Of a stretch of 64,000 nt of DNA, positions 53,866-63,450 are shown one piece after another. Within the stretch, counting starts at the first letter, position 1; each line of letters begins with the position of its first letter. A program made the translations under genes and the position numbers. The notes beneath the pieces are model-generated. The model did not search any database and was not told where the DNA came from. It worked only from the letters and a program-made list of their open reading frames with translations. This DNA comes from Paludibacteraceae bacterium (GTDB lineage Bacteria > Bacteroidota > Bacteroidia > Bacteroidales > Paludibacteraceae): NCBI GenBank assembly GCA_017478225.1, contig JAFVDX010000009.1, positions 62,001 through 126,000 on the forward strand, read 5' to 3'.

Positions 53866-56800
53866 TTATTTCTTTTCTGCTTTTTTCTCCTTGTAGTTAG
53901 CAATAGCCTTTTGGATATCGTATGCCACAGGAGTAGCGATAAATATAGACGAATAAGTACCGATAATAACACCCATCATCAATGCGAATACGAAACCGCG
54001 AATAGTCTCACCGCCAAACAAGAATATTGCCAACAATACTACAAATGTTGACATTGATGTGGAGAAAGTACGGCTAAGTGTAACGTTGATAGCTTCGTTG
54101 ATGTTTTGTGCTCGGTCGCGTTTTGCATACAAGTTATTGTATTCACGAATACGGTCGAACACAACCACAGTATCATTGACAGAATAACCGATGATAGTAA
54201 GTATGGCAGCTATAAATGCTTGGTCTATTTCCATTGAGAAAGGCATTATTTTCCAGAGCAAAGCATACATACCAAGAACGATAACTGTATCGTGAGCCAG
54301 AGCAGTTAAAGCACCGATAGAATAAGAAACGCTACGGAAACGAATAAATACATATAGGAATATGATAAGTAATGCTGCCAAGATAGACCAAACGGCTGCT
54401 TGTTTGATATCGTCGGCAATAGATGGTCCTACTTTCTGACTCTGCATAATACCTACATTTTCGTTTGCTTGTGTTGACAAGAAATCTTCTGCAGTGATAT
54501 TTTCACTCAAGAATGGTTTGCAACCTTCGTAAATCAATGCTTCTATGGCTTCATCAACACCTTCTGACTGATCTTGAACGCGATAGTTGGTAGAAATTCT
54601 TACTTGATTTTGGCTACCGATAGTAATTACAGTCAGTGAATATGTTTCGTCGTCGCCGAGTTGAGCCTTGAATACTTGGTCAAGAGAATTATTCACATCT
54701 TGAGTATTTACGGGTTGTTCGAAACGAACGATATAGTTACGACCACCGGAGAAGTCAATACCCAAATTGAGTTTACCCATAATATGAGGCTCCAATCCGA
54801 GGATGGATATTATTACCAACGCACATGAAATAATATAAGCCCATTTGCGAATATTAACAAAGTTCACATTTGTGTGCTTCAAGAAGTTTTTCATATACGG
54901 AGTAGTAAATGGCAACTCTTTGGCATTGTCGCGAGCAGCATAGTCTTCCAAAAGCAAGCGTGTGATGAACACAGCGGTAAGGAACGAAGATATGATACCG
55001 ATAACGAATGTAACAGCGAAGCCTTTGATAGGACCTGTACCGAATATAATAAGTACTATACCTGTTAGCAATGAAGTTACATTGGCGTCAACGATGGCAG
55101 AGATAGCACCGCTGAAACCATCTGTGATGGCTTTTCTCATGCCTTTTCCTGCTGCCATCTCCTCGCGGATACGCTCATAAATAAGTACATTGGCATCGAC
55201 TGCCATACCCATCGTGAGCACGATACCGGCAATACCTGGTAAGGTAAGAACGGCCGAGAATGATGCTAAGATACCAATCAACAGGAATACATTGCAAAGC
55301 AAGGCTGCATCTGCAATAAGACCGGGGATAAGACCGTAGTAGAAAATCATATAGAGCAGAATCAGTACGAAACCGATAACGAAACTCCATAGACCGCTGC
55401 GGATAGCCTCTTGACCTAACGAAGGACCAACTACATCTTCTTGTATAATGCGAGCAGGAGCGGGCATCTTACCTGATTTAAGGGTGTTTGCCAAGTCCTT
55501 GGCCTCTTCTACAGTGAAATTACCGGTGATTTGCGAATTACCACCATTGATTTCGTTTTGTACGGTTGGGAATGAATATACATATCCATCCAAAACGATT
55601 GCGATTGATTTGCCTATATTATCACGAGTAATGCGTGCCCAGTTTTTAGCACCTTCGCGATTCATTGACATACTTACATTGGCGTATGCACTTGTTTGTG
55701 AGAAGTCAGCACGAGCATCTGTAATTACATCACCTTCAAGCGAAGCCTTGCCGTCGCGATTAACCATCTTAAGGGCGATAAGTTGATATACGGTCTCACG
55801 CTCGTCAATAGGTTTAACAGTCCAGCAGAGTTTTAATTCGCGAGGCAAAATACCTTTAGCGAGTTGTGAAGAAAGCATAGCATTAACAGCCGCAGTGTCG
55901 GTATAAAGAACGGAACCTACAACCGGTCCGCGATAGGCACGACCACTTTGGTCAACTGATGGGTTGAGCAAGGCAAACAGAGGATTCTGTTTCTTATAGT
56001 TCTCGTATGCTTCTTTATTATCTTGCTCTACTTGTTGAGCATCGGCTGCGGCAACAAGGCTGTCCAATTCATTTGCCTCTGTTGTTTCCTTTACCTCTTC
56101 GGCCGGTTTTACCTCTTCTGCTTGCTCAGTGGCTGCTTGTGCTTGAGCAAGGGCTTGATTGAGTTGGCTGAGTTGCGGGAGTATCTCTTGTAACTCATAA
56201 GTCTCCCAAAATTCCAAATTGGCTGTACCTTGCAAGAGTTTACGAACACGCTCAGGTTCTTTTACACCCGGGAGTTCAATCAATATACGACCTACCTGAT
56301 CCAACTTCTGAATATTAGGTTGAACCACACCAAAACGGTCAATACGGGTACGGAGTACATTGAATGAATTGTCAATAGCACCCTCTACTTCTTCGCGCAA
56401 TACTTTTTCTACTTCGTCATTTGACATAGTAGTAGTGATGCGATCTTTTGTGTAAGCACTTGAGAAAATTGCCGACAACTGAGCATTAGGATCCTGCTCT
56501 TTGAAAGCATTTACAAATAAAGTTACAAAATCGGTTTGACTATTTTTCTGACGCTCGCGAGCCAATGCCATAGCATTCTGATAGCCTTCGTTTTGAGAAT
56601 CATTTACCAGAGCGTTCAGAATGTCAGGAACACTTACTTCCATCGTTACATTCATACCACCCTTCAAGTCCAAACCCAAATTGATTTCCTTCTCTCTACA
56701 CTCTTTGAGAGTATAACCCATCCACACTTTTTTGTTGGAGATGGAGTCAAGGTAATAGTACTCTTTTTCACTTTCGCCTTGAGCATACTCTTTTGCTTTA

Positions 56801-56898
56801 GAAGTGTAGTGGCTCGTTACAAACGAGAACGAGAGATAAAAGGCGGATACAAGTGCCAAGCACACCGCCAATAGTCTAACAAGTCCTTTGTTTTGCAT
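53866..56898 (-). CDS. secDF: Fused protein translocase subunits SecD-SecF
   Basis: SecDF uses the proton gradient to pull proteins out of the SecYEG channel. The 1010-residue product fuses both subunits, as is usual in Bacteroidetes. The N-terminal membrane helix (about 8-28) is followed by GLDLKGGMNVTMEV, a large periplasmic domain with an Ala/Glu-rich insertion (about residues 235-300, AQAAATEQAEEVKPAEEVK), LPGIAGIVLTMGMAVDANV, the second periplasmic domain GIDFSGGRNYIVRF, and the SecF motif GYSVNDTVVVFDRIREY. About twelve transmembrane segments are visible. It has its own promoter and terminator and stands alone. Confidence 0.97.
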   Translation of the reverse strand: MQNKGLVRLLAVCLALVSAFYLSFSFVTSHYTSKAKEYAQGESEKEYYYLDSISNKKVWMGYTLKECREKEINLGLDLKGGMNVTMEVSVPDILNALVNDSQNEGYQNAMALARERQKNSQTDFVTLFVNAFKEQDPNAQLSAIFSSAYTKDRITTTMSNDEVEKVLREEVEGAIDNSFNVLRTRIDRFGVVQPNIQKLDQVGRILIELPGVKEPERVRKLLQGTANLEFWETYELQEILPQLSQLNQALAQAQAATEQAEEVKPAEEVKETTEANELDSLVAAADAQQVEQDNKEAYENYKKQNPLFALLNPSVDQSGRAYRGPVVGSVLYTDTAAVNAMLSSQLAKGILPRELKLCWTVKPIDERETVYQLIALKMVNRDGKASLEGDVITDARADFSQTSAYANVSMSMNREGAKNWARITRDNIGKSIAIVLDGYVYSFPTVQNEINGGNSQITGNFTVEEAKDLANTLKSGKMPAPARIIQEDVVGPSLGQEAIRSGLWSFVIGFVLILLYMIFYYGLIPGLIADAALLCNVFLLIGILASFSAVLTLPGIAGIVLTMGMAVDANVLIYERIREEMAAGKGMRKAITDGFSGAISAIVDANVTSLLTGIVLIIFGTGPIKGFAVTFVIGIISSFLTAVFITRLLLEDYAARDNAKELPFTTPYMKNFLKHTNVNFVNIRKWAYIISCALVIISILGLEPHIMGKLNLGIDFSGGRNYIVRFEQPVNTQDVNNSLDQVFKAQLGDDETYSLTVITIGSQNQVRISTNYRVQDQSEGVDEAIEALIYEGCKPFLSENITAEDFLSTQANENVGIMQSQKVGPSIADDIKQAAVWSILAALLIIFLYVFIRFRSVSYSIGALTALAHDTVIVLGMYALLWKIMPFSMEIDQAFIAAILTIIGYSVNDTVVVFDRIREYNNLYAKRDRAQNINEAINVTLSRTFSTSMSTFVVLLAIFLFGGETIRGFVFALMMGVIIGTYSSIFIATPVAYDIQKAIANYKEKKAEKK

Positions 56899-56972
56899 GA
56901 TTTTTATGTGTTTAGTTATTAAATTTCAATGCTTTTCAATGCCTATTACGCACAATTATACAAATTAGCGTG

Positions 56973-57004
56973 CAAAGGTACGATAATTTTTTATATCTGA
57001 CAAA
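56973..57004 (-). promoter_or_regulatory. Promoter of secDF
   Basis: On the minus strand there is a -33 TTTG (CAAA at 57001-57004), a 20 bp spacer and a -7 TACCTTTG (CAAAGGTA at 56973-56980). The leader before secDF is about 70 bases. Confidence 0.75.
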
Positions 57005-57088
57005 TTTATATTTTTTACCTTATGAATATAATGCCATATTTCCAATATGTAAATAAATCCATATTATAAAAAATACTATGAATACAAT

Positions 57089-57118
57089 AAATGAGGTAGT
57101 GCAGTTGCTACCTCATTT
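57089..57118 (-). terminator. Terminator after gpmI
   Basis: A perfect 11-bp stem, AAATGAGGTAG with CTACCTCATTT, around an 8-base loop. On the minus strand it is followed by an AT-rich run without a long T tract, so termination is likely but not certain. It lies 49 bp after the gpmI stop. Confidence 0.65.
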
Positions 57119-57167
57119 GTTATTTGTTGTTGTGTATTGTACCTGATAAAAATTTACTGTCAGTCAC

Positions 57168-58691
57168 TTAGTGTATCAAGCAATGTCCTGTCATTTCTTT
57201 GGGTTGCTTGATACCCATAATATGTAGTAGGGAGGGAGCGACATCGGCCAAGATACCATTTTCTACTTTTGCATCTTTGTGGTTGCTTATATATACAAAT
57301 GGTACAGGATTGAGTGAGTGGGCGGTATTAGGTGTGCCGTCTTCATTGATAGCATGATCGCAGTTACCATGGTCGGCAATGATAATTATTTCATAGCCAT
57401 TTCGTTTTGCCGCCTCAACAGTTTCGTTGACGCATATATCAATAGCGGTTACTGCTTGTTGAATAGAGTTATATACTCCTGTATGTCCCACCATGTCGCC
57501 ATTGGCGTAATTAAGAATGATGCAATCGTATTTTTGTGAATTAAGTGCATCTCTCAAGGCGATAGTTACCTCAGGAGCAGACATCATAGGTTGCAGGTCG
57601 TATGTCGCTACTTTGGGTGAAGGTATAAGAATACGATCCTCGCCTTCAAATTCTGCCTCGCGCCCACCAGAGAAGAAGAAGGTAACATGAGCAAATTTCT
57701 CGGTTTCTGCTATCCTTAATTGCTTGAGTCCTTGTTTGGAAATAATTTCGCCCAATGTGTTAGTAACATTTTCTTTTGGAAAGAGTATATGTAACCCTGT
57801 AAATGAAGAGTCATAGGGTGTCATACAATAATAGTGCAGGTTGTTGATGGTCTTCATACCAAACTCAGGCATGTCTTGTTGGGTGAGGGCAATAGTTATT
57901 TCTTTTGCTCTGTCATTACGGTAATTGAAAAAGATTATGACATCGCCTTCTTCGATTTTGGCTATTGCTTGTCCGTTGCGAACATGAACTATCGGTTTTA
58001 TGAATTCATCGGTAATTTCGTTGTTGTAACTATGTTGCATTGCCTCGTGCATATTTTCATATTCAGCACCTTTCCCGAGAACCAACAAGTCGTATGCTTC
58101 TTTGATTCTTTCCCATCGTTTGTCGCGATCCATGGCATAGAATCTACCGCAAATACTTGCGATTTCACCGGCAGTTTGCTTACAATGCGCCTCTAACTGG
58201 TCTATAAAACCGATGCCTGATTTAGGGTCGGTATCTCTACCATCCATAAAGCAATGTATAAATGTTTTGCCTTGTAGGCCATATTCGGCTGCGATATTGC
58301 ATAAGTAGAACAAATGGTCAAGGCTTGAATGGACTCCACCATCTGAAGTAAGTCCCATGAAATGGATCTTTTTACCGCTTTCTTTGGCATATCCAAAGGC
58401 AGATTGAATTTCCGGATTGTTCATGATACTTCCGTCTTTGCATGCGCGGTTGATTTTTACCAAGTCTTGATATACAACTCTTCCTGCACCTATATTGAGG
58501 TGTCCTACTTCAGAATTACCCATCTGACCATCCGGTAAACCTACATTTTCTCCTGATGCTTGCAACATAGAGTTGGGGTAGTCCTTTAGTAACTTATCCC
58601 AGTGTGGAGTAGATGTTGAAAATATTGCATCGGCTTTGTCTTTGTGTCCGATTCCCCAGCCGTCGAGAATCATCAATAATGCTTTGCTCAT
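57168..58691 (-). CDS. gpmI: 2,3-bisphosphoglycerate-independent phosphoglycerate mutase
   Basis: A glycolytic enzyme that interconverts 3- and 2-phosphoglycerate using two Mn2+ ions. The 507-residue length is typical. It begins [20 protein letters not shown] (metal-binding Asp), then [19 protein letters not shown] with the catalytic serine. Next come [12 protein letters not shown] and [16 protein letters not shown], and later metal sites [13 protein letters not shown] and [12 protein letters not shown]. smpB lies 24 bp upstream in the same direction, so smpB and gpmI are probably co-transcribed. Confidence 0.98.
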   Translation of the reverse strand: MSKALLMILDGWGIGHKDKADAIFSTSTPHWDKLLKDYPNSMLQASGENVGLPDGQMGNSEVGHLNIGAGRVVYQDLVKINRACKDGSIMNNPEIQSAFGYAKESGKKIHFMGLTSDGGVHSSLDHLFYLCNIAAEYGLQGKTFIHCFMDGRDTDPKSGIGFIDQLEAHCKQTAGEIASICGRFYAMDRDKRWERIKEAYDLLVLGKGAEYENMHEAMQHSYNNEITDEFIKPIVHVRNGQAIAKIEEGDVIIFFNYRNDRAKEITIALTQQDMPEFGMKTINNLHYYCMTPYDSSFTGLHILFPKENVTNTLGEIISKQGLKQLRIAETEKFAHVTFFFSGGREAEFEGEDRILIPSPKVATYDLQPMMSAPEVTIALRDALNSQKYDCIILNYANGDMVGHTGVYNSIQQAVTAIDICVNETVEAAKRNGYEIIIIADHGNCDHAINEDGTPNTAHSLNPVPFVYISNHKDAKVENGILADVAPSLLHIMGIKQPKEMTGHCLIH

Positions 58692-58715
58692 AATATTTTG
58701 TAGAATTAGTTTTCT

Positions 58716-59171
58716 TTATTTTTTCATCATTCTGTCTATTTCTCGTTTGTCGTCTTTCTCTTTAAGTGATTGCCGTTTGTCATAGGTATGTTTGCCTTGA
58801 CATAAACCTATTTCCAACTTAGCACGCCCGTTTTCATCGATAAAAAGCCGTAAGGGAATAATAGTTTTGCCGCTCTCTTTGGTTTGTCGTAAAAGTTTCT
58901 GAAGTTCTTTTTTTTGTAATAGCAATTTGCGGTCGCGTCGAGGAAGATGATTATTGTATGTTCCGAAACTGTACTCGGCTATGTGCATGTTTTTAACCCA
59001 TAATTCTTTTCCATAAAACTGGCAATAAGTGTCAGTAAGCGATGCTTTGCTTTCTCTTATAGATTTGATTTCAGTACCAACTAACTGAATACCTGCGATA
59101 TATTTGTCTAATACTTCGTAGTCGAACCAAGCGCGTTTGTTTTTTATATTTATATCTGCTTTTTTGTGCAT
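58716..59171 (-). CDS. smpB: SsrA-binding protein SmpB
   Basis: SmpB binds tmRNA and puts it into the A site of stalled ribosomes. The 151-residue product has the OB-fold core with [57 protein letters not shown] and the C-terminal [13 protein letters not shown] sequence [20 protein letters not shown]. The basic tail that enters the mRNA channel is complete (DRMMKK). It has its own promoter and precedes gpmI. The partner ssrA gene is about 11 kb to the left in the window. Confidence 0.97.
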   Translation of the reverse strand: MHKKADINIKNKRAWFDYEVLDKYIAGIQLVGTEIKSIRESKASLTDTYCQFYGKELWVKNMHIAEYSFGTYNNHLPRRDRKLLLQKKELQKLLRQTKESGKTIIPLRLFIDENGRAKLEIGLCQGKHTYDKRQSLKEKDDKREIDRMMKK

Positions 59172-59194
59172 TTTTATCTTGTAGTTTTAGTTTG

Positions 59195-59225
59195 CAAAAT
59201 TACTATAAAGTTTATTTACGACAAA
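59195..59225 (-). promoter_or_regulatory. Promoter of smpB
   Basis: On the minus strand there is a -33 TTTG (CAAA at 59222-59225), a 19 bp spacer and a -7 TAATTTTG (CAAAATTA at 59195-59202), in the short gap after rnhA. Confidence 0.7.
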
Positions 59226-59227
59226 AC

Positions 59228-59869
59228 TTATTTTCTCCCGAAGTCAGCGGGGATTTCTCCCCATTTTTCCGTATTCCATTTCGAGATATGTGTGTTATAA
59301 GAGTTCTCGGTGAGCCATTTTTCGGCTCTTCTGATAAGTTCAAAAAGTTTATGGTTCTTGTTATTTTCTTCTAATTTAGTTTTGCATTTCTTTTGTTTTA
59401 CCCATGATTGTGCGGTCATACTGTCGGAATATAGTAGAACATCTGCATTTTTTTGTTTGATAAGTGCTAAGCCATGAACTATGGCAAGAAATTCGCCGAT
59501 GTTATTTGTTCCGCACTCAAATGGTCCTTGGTGGAAAATTTCTCTACCGGTTTTGGCATCCACCCCTCTATATTCCATCAGTCCCGGATTGCCTGAACAT
59601 GCCGCATCCACCGCTAATGAGGGGTATTGTGGACGGTCGGATTCAGGAAGCAAAAGTAGATTTTTTTCCGCAACTTTTTGTCTTACTGCCGGGCTATAAT
59701 ATTCTTCCCATGAACCGGCGAAAGCCAATTCAGCCTCTTCTTTAGTAGCAAACCCCTTATATTTAGCATCGTTAAATCCTGAAATCTGCTTATTGCATTT
59801 GTCCCAATCATCATATATACCAGGTTCTTTACCCTGCCAAACTACATAATATTTATTCTTTTTTGCCAT
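59228..59869 (-). CDS. rnhA: Ribonuclease HI with N-terminal viroplasmin-like domain
   Basis: Degrades RNA in RNA/DNA hybrids. The 213-residue product has a Cauli_VI/viroplasmin RNA-binding domain at residues 5-52 (KYYVVWQGKEPGIYDDWDKC and KYKGFATKEEAELAF). The RNase H fold (about residues 78-213) follows, with acidic catalytic residues in SLAVDAACSGNPG, NNIGEFLAIVHGL and LLYSDSMTAQSW, and the final NTEKWGEIPADFGRK. Normal for Bacteroidetes. No promoter lies directly before it; the nearest leftward promoter is at 60140-60170, beyond the tRNA. Confidence 0.95.
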   Translation of the reverse strand: MAKKNKYYVVWQGKEPGIYDDWDKCNKQISGFNDAKYKGFATKEEAELAFAGSWEEYYSPAVRQKVAEKNLLLLPESDRPQYPSLAVDAACSGNPGLMEYRGVDAKTGREIFHQGPFECGTNNIGEFLAIVHGLALIKQKNADVLLYSDSMTAQSWVKQKKCKTKLEENNKNHKLFELIRRAEKWLTENSYNTHISKWNTEKWGEIPADFGRK

Positions 59870-59892
59870 GTGAATCTTTTTATTTACCTTTG
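59862..59892 (+). promoter_or_regulatory. Promoter of tRNA-Arg(CCT)
   Basis: A -33 TTTG (59862-59865), a 19 bp spacer and a -7 TACCTTTG (59885-59892). The -33 element overlaps the first codons of rnhA on the other strand. The tRNA starts 74 bp after the -7 box, and a small hairpin (GGGCA with TGCCC, 59905-59922) lies between. Confidence 0.65.
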
Positions 59893-59966
59893 CACCCGAA
59901 AATAGGGCATCATATATTGCCCGAACACTTTACAACTGCTGTAATTAACTGAATAAATTAAGTTTT

Positions 59967-60038
59967 GCCTCTGTAGTTCAATGGATAGAATACGAGTTTC
60001 CTAAACTTTAGATTTGGGTTCGATTCCCAGCGGGGGTA
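59967..60038 (+). tRNA. tRNA-Arg, anticodon CCT, with a weakly paired cloverleaf
   Basis: The 72-base cloverleaf has anticodon loop TTCCTAA (anticodon CCT, codon AGG) and an intact T loop TTCGATT. The acceptor stem GCCTCTG/CGGGGGT has three G-U pairs, and the anticodon stem CGAGT/ACTTT has one C-T mismatch at its base plus one G-U. The loop sequence and GGATAGAATA segment resemble Bacteroidetes tRNA-Arg(CCT), so it is probably functional. CCA is not encoded. Confidence 0.85.
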
Positions 60039-60139
60039 CTATTTTTAGTGTTTATCAGTTATCTTGATGTTGTATATGCTGCTATATAGGCGTTGTTTAG
60101 GTGTATCAATAACTGTTTTGTGTAGTTTTTTCGGGAGTG

Positions 60140-60170
60140 CAAAAGTACAACAAAAAACCCACCTGACAAA
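60140..60170 (-). promoter_or_regulatory. Leftward promoter upstream of tRNA-Arg(CCT) and rnhA
   Basis: On the minus strand there is a -33 TTTG (CAAA at 60167-60170), a 19 bp spacer and a -7 TACTTTTG (CAAAAGTA at 60140-60147). Transcription from here runs antisense through the tRNA and reaches rnhA after about 265 bases. No open frame starts soon after it, so it is either the rnhA promoter with a long leader or the promoter of a small RNA. Confidence 0.6.
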
Positions 60171-60305
60171 ATAGTGGAAAGCGGTAGAGTAGAAAGTTTT
60201 TATATCAACTGATTTGATAGATAGACTTTTCCCGAAAAATATCAGTCAAATAATACTTATAAAAGAGTATCTGTTAAATAAATTCTCTCAAAAAACCTAA
60301 TTAAA

Positions 60306-61598
60306 ATGCGAAAGTTAGTATCTGTTTTTTCGTCGGCTTTTATGCTTGTTGTATTTGTGCATAATGTATATGCACAAAATGTGGTTTATACGCCTTCTAT
60401 GGTGCCCAATCCAAAGAATGAAAATGCTAATGGTTGGATAAGCGATCCCGATGGCTATTTATCAGACCCTGAGATTAAAAATATTAATGAGGTGTGTGAG
60501 GATTTGAAAAGTAAGGTTGATGTTGAATTGGCCGTTGTAATGCTCAAAAACATAAATGAGTACAGATATGACGCCTTCGATTTTTGTCAGGAGTTGTTTA
60601 ATTCTTGGGGAATTGGTGGTGCAGAGAAAAACACCGGTGTATTAGTATTTTTTTGTGAGGGTAGTAGAGATATACGAATACATACCGGTGGTGGAATGGA
60701 AGGCTTGTTGCCCGATGCTGTTTGCGATGAAATCATTGATAATTCAATCGGTGAATTTTCTGATGGGCAATATGCAATGGGTGTAATGAATATGGTCTTT
60801 TTAATATATAAGCGTTTGATGACTGATGAGGCGCAGGCTGAATTGGTATTAGGTTGGGTGCCGAAGCATTATAATAGCGAGGATAATACTATATATTGGT
60901 ATTTTGTTGTCGGAATACTTTTATTAGTGTTGTTGGCTTATTTGTCCTATAGAATAGTACCTATTGATGATAAGAAAGGGGTAGAGTTAGAGAAACGAGA
61001 AAAAGCATATAAAGATTTAGATTCTATACAAGTGGGGGCAGGATGTTTATCGTTTATATTTCCTTTGCCATTGTTATTTATTTATCTTTATATGAGAGGT
61101 GCAAGAAAACATCTTCGTACTGCTCCTGCTTATTGCAAAAATTGTGGGCATAAGATGAATCTTGTAAAAGAAAATCCTCAGAATTATTTGTCACTTGAAA
61201 AACAAACTGAAGTACGCCTCATGGTAAATGAGTATGATGTATGGAGTTGTCCTGAATGTGGAAAAGTGGAGACAGTGGCATATAACGGGAAATTTTACGA
61301 TCGTTATAAGGAATGCAACAAGTGCGGGGCAAAAGCAAGTAAATATGTTAATTCTAAAATTATTGAGAGTGCGACTACTAAAACACCTGGCAAAGGTTTG
61401 TCTAATTATAAATGTGAGCATTGCGGAAATGAATTTTCAGAAACATTTATTATTCCTATTATAAAACCAAAATCACGAACTTCTTATTCTTCCGGCGGTT
61501 CTTATTCTTCCGGTGGTTCTTATTCTTCCGGTCGTTCTTCCGGTGGCAGTTGGGGTGGCGGAAGAAGTTATGGTGGAGGTGCAGGTAGAAAATTTTAG
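60306..61598 (+). CDS. TPM-domain membrane protein with zinc ribbons and Gly/Ser-rich tail
   Basis: The 430-residue product has a signal peptide (about 1-23, ending VYAQ) and a TPM (YgcG-type) domain at about residues 45-180 (GWISDPDGYLSDPEIKNINE and TGVLVFFCEGSRDIRIHTGGG). A transmembrane segment at about 200-220 and a second hydrophobic stretch near 255-270 follow, then four CxxC pairs (CKNCGHKM, CPECGK, CNKCGAK, CEHCGNEF) forming two zinc ribbons. The C-terminal tail is Ser/Gly-rich. TPM proteins commonly neighbour LemA, as here; their role is unclear and some act in envelope or photosystem repair. Two hydrophobic segments suggest that the zinc ribbons are cytoplasmic. Confidence 0.9.
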   Translation: MRKLVSVFSSAFMLVVFVHNVYAQNVVYTPSMVPNPKNENANGWISDPDGYLSDPEIKNINEVCEDLKSKVDVELAVVMLKNINEYRYDAFDFCQELFNSWGIGGAEKNTGVLVFFCEGSRDIRIHTGGGMEGLLPDAVCDEIIDNSIGEFSDGQYAMGVMNMVFLIYKRLMTDEAQAELVLGWVPKHYNSEDNTIYWYFVVGILLLVLLAYLSYRIVPIDDKKGVELEKREKAYKDLDSIQVGAGCLSFIFPLPLLFIYLYMRGARKHLRTAPAYCKNCGHKMNLVKENPQNYLSLEKQTEVRLMVNEYDVWSCPECGKVETVAYNGKFYDRYKECNKCGAKASKYVNSKIIESATTKTPGKGLSNYKCEHCGNEFSETFIIPIIKPKSRTSYSSGGSYSSGGSYSSGRSSGGSWGGGRSYGGGAGRKF

Positions 61599-61689
61599 AT
61601 AATTTTATTACTTGTTATCACTTTATCTTTTGTTAACAGATGCTAAAAACTAATTAACCTAAAATATTAACTCTTTTAATTTTTAAGAA

Positions 61690-62289
61690 ATGAAAAAGAA
61701 TACTCTTACTTGGATTCTTGTCATCGGAGCCATTGCTTTGCTTGGTTTATGGATGATGAAAGGCTACAATGCGATGGTTGTAGAACAAGAAAATGTAGAA
61801 AATGCTTGGGGTCAGGTTGAGGCTTCGTATCAGCATCGTATGGATCTGATACCTTCACTTGCCAAGTCAGTGGAGGCTGCTGTTAAGGGCGAGATGAAGG
61901 AATATACTTCTGTGATGGAGGCTCGTGCCAAGGCAACACAGGTAGTGATTGACCCGTCGAATATGACAGAGGAGCAACTGCGTAATTTCCAACAGACTCA
62001 GGGCGAATTGACACAGGCATTGAATCGTTTGATGGTTGTGGCTGAGGCGTATCCTGAGTTGAAGGCAAGTGAACAATTCAACGGACTTCGTGCTCAGTTG
62101 GAAGGAGTAGCAAATCGTATAACAGTAGCCCGTAAGACTTTCAACGATTGTGCTCAAGTGTATAACACGCTTATCCGTCGTTTCCCCAATAATATTGTTG
62201 CAGGTATATTTGGTTTTACCAAAAGACCATATTTCGAAGCCGAAGAAGGGGCTGAGAAAGCGCCTGAACTAAATTTCAATTTTGATTAA
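61690..62289 (+). CDS. lemA: LemA family protein
   Basis: The 199-residue product has one N-terminal membrane helix (about residues 8-24, LTWILVIGAIALLGLWM) and an all-helical LemA domain outside or inside the membrane. Characteristic sequence is NAMVVEQENVENAWGQVEAS, HRMDLIPSLAKSVEAAVK, and the later TVARKTFNDCAQVYNTLIRRFPNNIVA. LemA proteins are widespread, often next to a TPM-domain gene as here, and have no settled function. It lies 91 bp after the TPM gene and 3 bp before the DUF2461 gene. Confidence 0.95.
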   Translation: MKKNTLTWILVIGAIALLGLWMMKGYNAMVVEQENVENAWGQVEASYQHRMDLIPSLAKSVEAAVKGEMKEYTSVMEARAKATQVVIDPSNMTEEQLRNFQQTQGELTQALNRLMVVAEAYPELKASEQFNGLRAQLEGVANRITVARKTFNDCAQVYNTLIRRFPNNIVAGIFGFTKRPYFEAEEGAEKAPELNFNFD

Positions 62290-62292
62290 CGA

Positions 62293-62964
62293 ATGGATGT
62301 AAAAAGAATATTAGATTTTCTAAGCGAACTCACTCTCAACAACAACCGAGAGTGGTTCGCTTTGCATAAGGATGAATATCAAGTATGCAGGCATGACTTT
62401 GAGGCTTTTGTTGAGCAGTGGATTGAGCAGATGTCAGATATAGAGCCGAGTCTTAGGGGGTTAAGTTATAAAGATTGTATTTGGCGTATATATCGAGATA
62501 CTCGTTTTTCGCCGGATAAGACCCCTTATAAGGACCATTTTGGTGCTTTCTTGGCTCAAAAGGGCGGGAAAAGAAGCCAATATGCAGGCTATTATCTTCA
62601 CTTGCAGCCCGACGGACATTGTATGTTTGCATCGGGTATGTGGTGTCCTGAACCAGATTTGCTCAAAGCAGTGAGAATGTCTATTTATGATAATGCCGAT
62701 GAGGTGGAGGAGATAATGCAAAATCCTCATTTTCGGAAGTATTTTAGAGATTTTGACACTGACTATATGCTCAAAAAAGTACCTGCAGGCTTTCCTGCTG
62801 ACTTTGAGCACGTAGATTGGCTAAAACGCAAACTCTTCACTCTCTCATGTACTATTAAAGAGAAGGATATTATCAAACCTGACTTTATGAGTCATTTGCT
62901 TGATATCTGCAAAGCTGCCAAACCGATGAACGACTTTTTGAACTATGCTTTTGAGGAGATGTGA
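62293..62964 (+). CDS. DUF2461 (TIGR02453) family protein
   Basis: The 223-residue product matches the DUF2461 pattern: ILDFLSELTLNNNREWFALH near the start, RIYRDTRFSPDKTPYKDHF mid-protein, and GYYLHLQPDGHCMFASGMW with the GxG-like W-rich core. It has no signal peptide, so it is probably cytoplasmic. The function of the family is not known. It follows lemA by 3 bp and is probably co-transcribed with it. A strong terminator lies 112 bp after its stop. Confidence 0.93.
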   Translation: MDVKRILDFLSELTLNNNREWFALHKDEYQVCRHDFEAFVEQWIEQMSDIEPSLRGLSYKDCIWRIYRDTRFSPDKTPYKDHFGAFLAQKGGKRSQYAGYYLHLQPDGHCMFASGMWCPEPDLLKAVRMSIYDNADEVEEIMQNPHFRKYFRDFDTDYMLKKVPAGFPADFEHVDWLKRKLFTLSCTIKEKDIIKPDFMSHLLDICKAAKPMNDFLNYAFEEM

Positions 62965-63075
62965 GTTGTTTTGTAGAAACGTTCTCGTAAACGATAAACA
63001 AAGGGGATGAGCCTAATTTTGAAGAGGCTCTGATATACAACTGAACAAGAAACGAACGGGAACACTACCCTTTAG

Positions 63076-63107
63076 ACACCGTAAGCATTTTTGCTTATGG
63101 TGTTTTT
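63076..63107 (+). terminator. Rho-independent terminator after the DUF2461 gene
   Basis: A 12-bp stem ACACCGTAAGCA with TGCTTATGGTGT (one G-U), a 4-base loop, and a T run after it. It closes the rightward unit 60306-62964. Confidence 0.9.
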
Positions 63108-63450
63108 AATTGTCAAACCTTTCTCATGATTAAGCCAAAGTTATTCAAAATCAAAAAACTATATTTATGACAAATATAAATACCAACAATTACTCACAAT
63201 TATCAACAATTGGATTTTCATTTTCTCTTATGTGGGAAAGTTAAGTAAGTAAAATAAAAAGTTTTGAAACTCTAAATTTTAAGAAAAACGAGTTTGTAAA
63301 TTCTTTTTTCCCAACTAAAAGGCTTTGTCTAATACGATCTTTGACATTTTGGATTACCGTTTGCATTCGGCAAAGAATTAAGTTTTGTCTAAAAATGCTA
63401 AAATAATCAAGTTTTAGACGAAATTATTTTCATAGATTATTATTATTCTG

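Noticed and set aside
63200..63208. TTATCAACA as a further origin box
   Set aside because: It is a single copy, 26 kb from the cluster, without neighbours; one chance copy is expected in AT-rich DNA.
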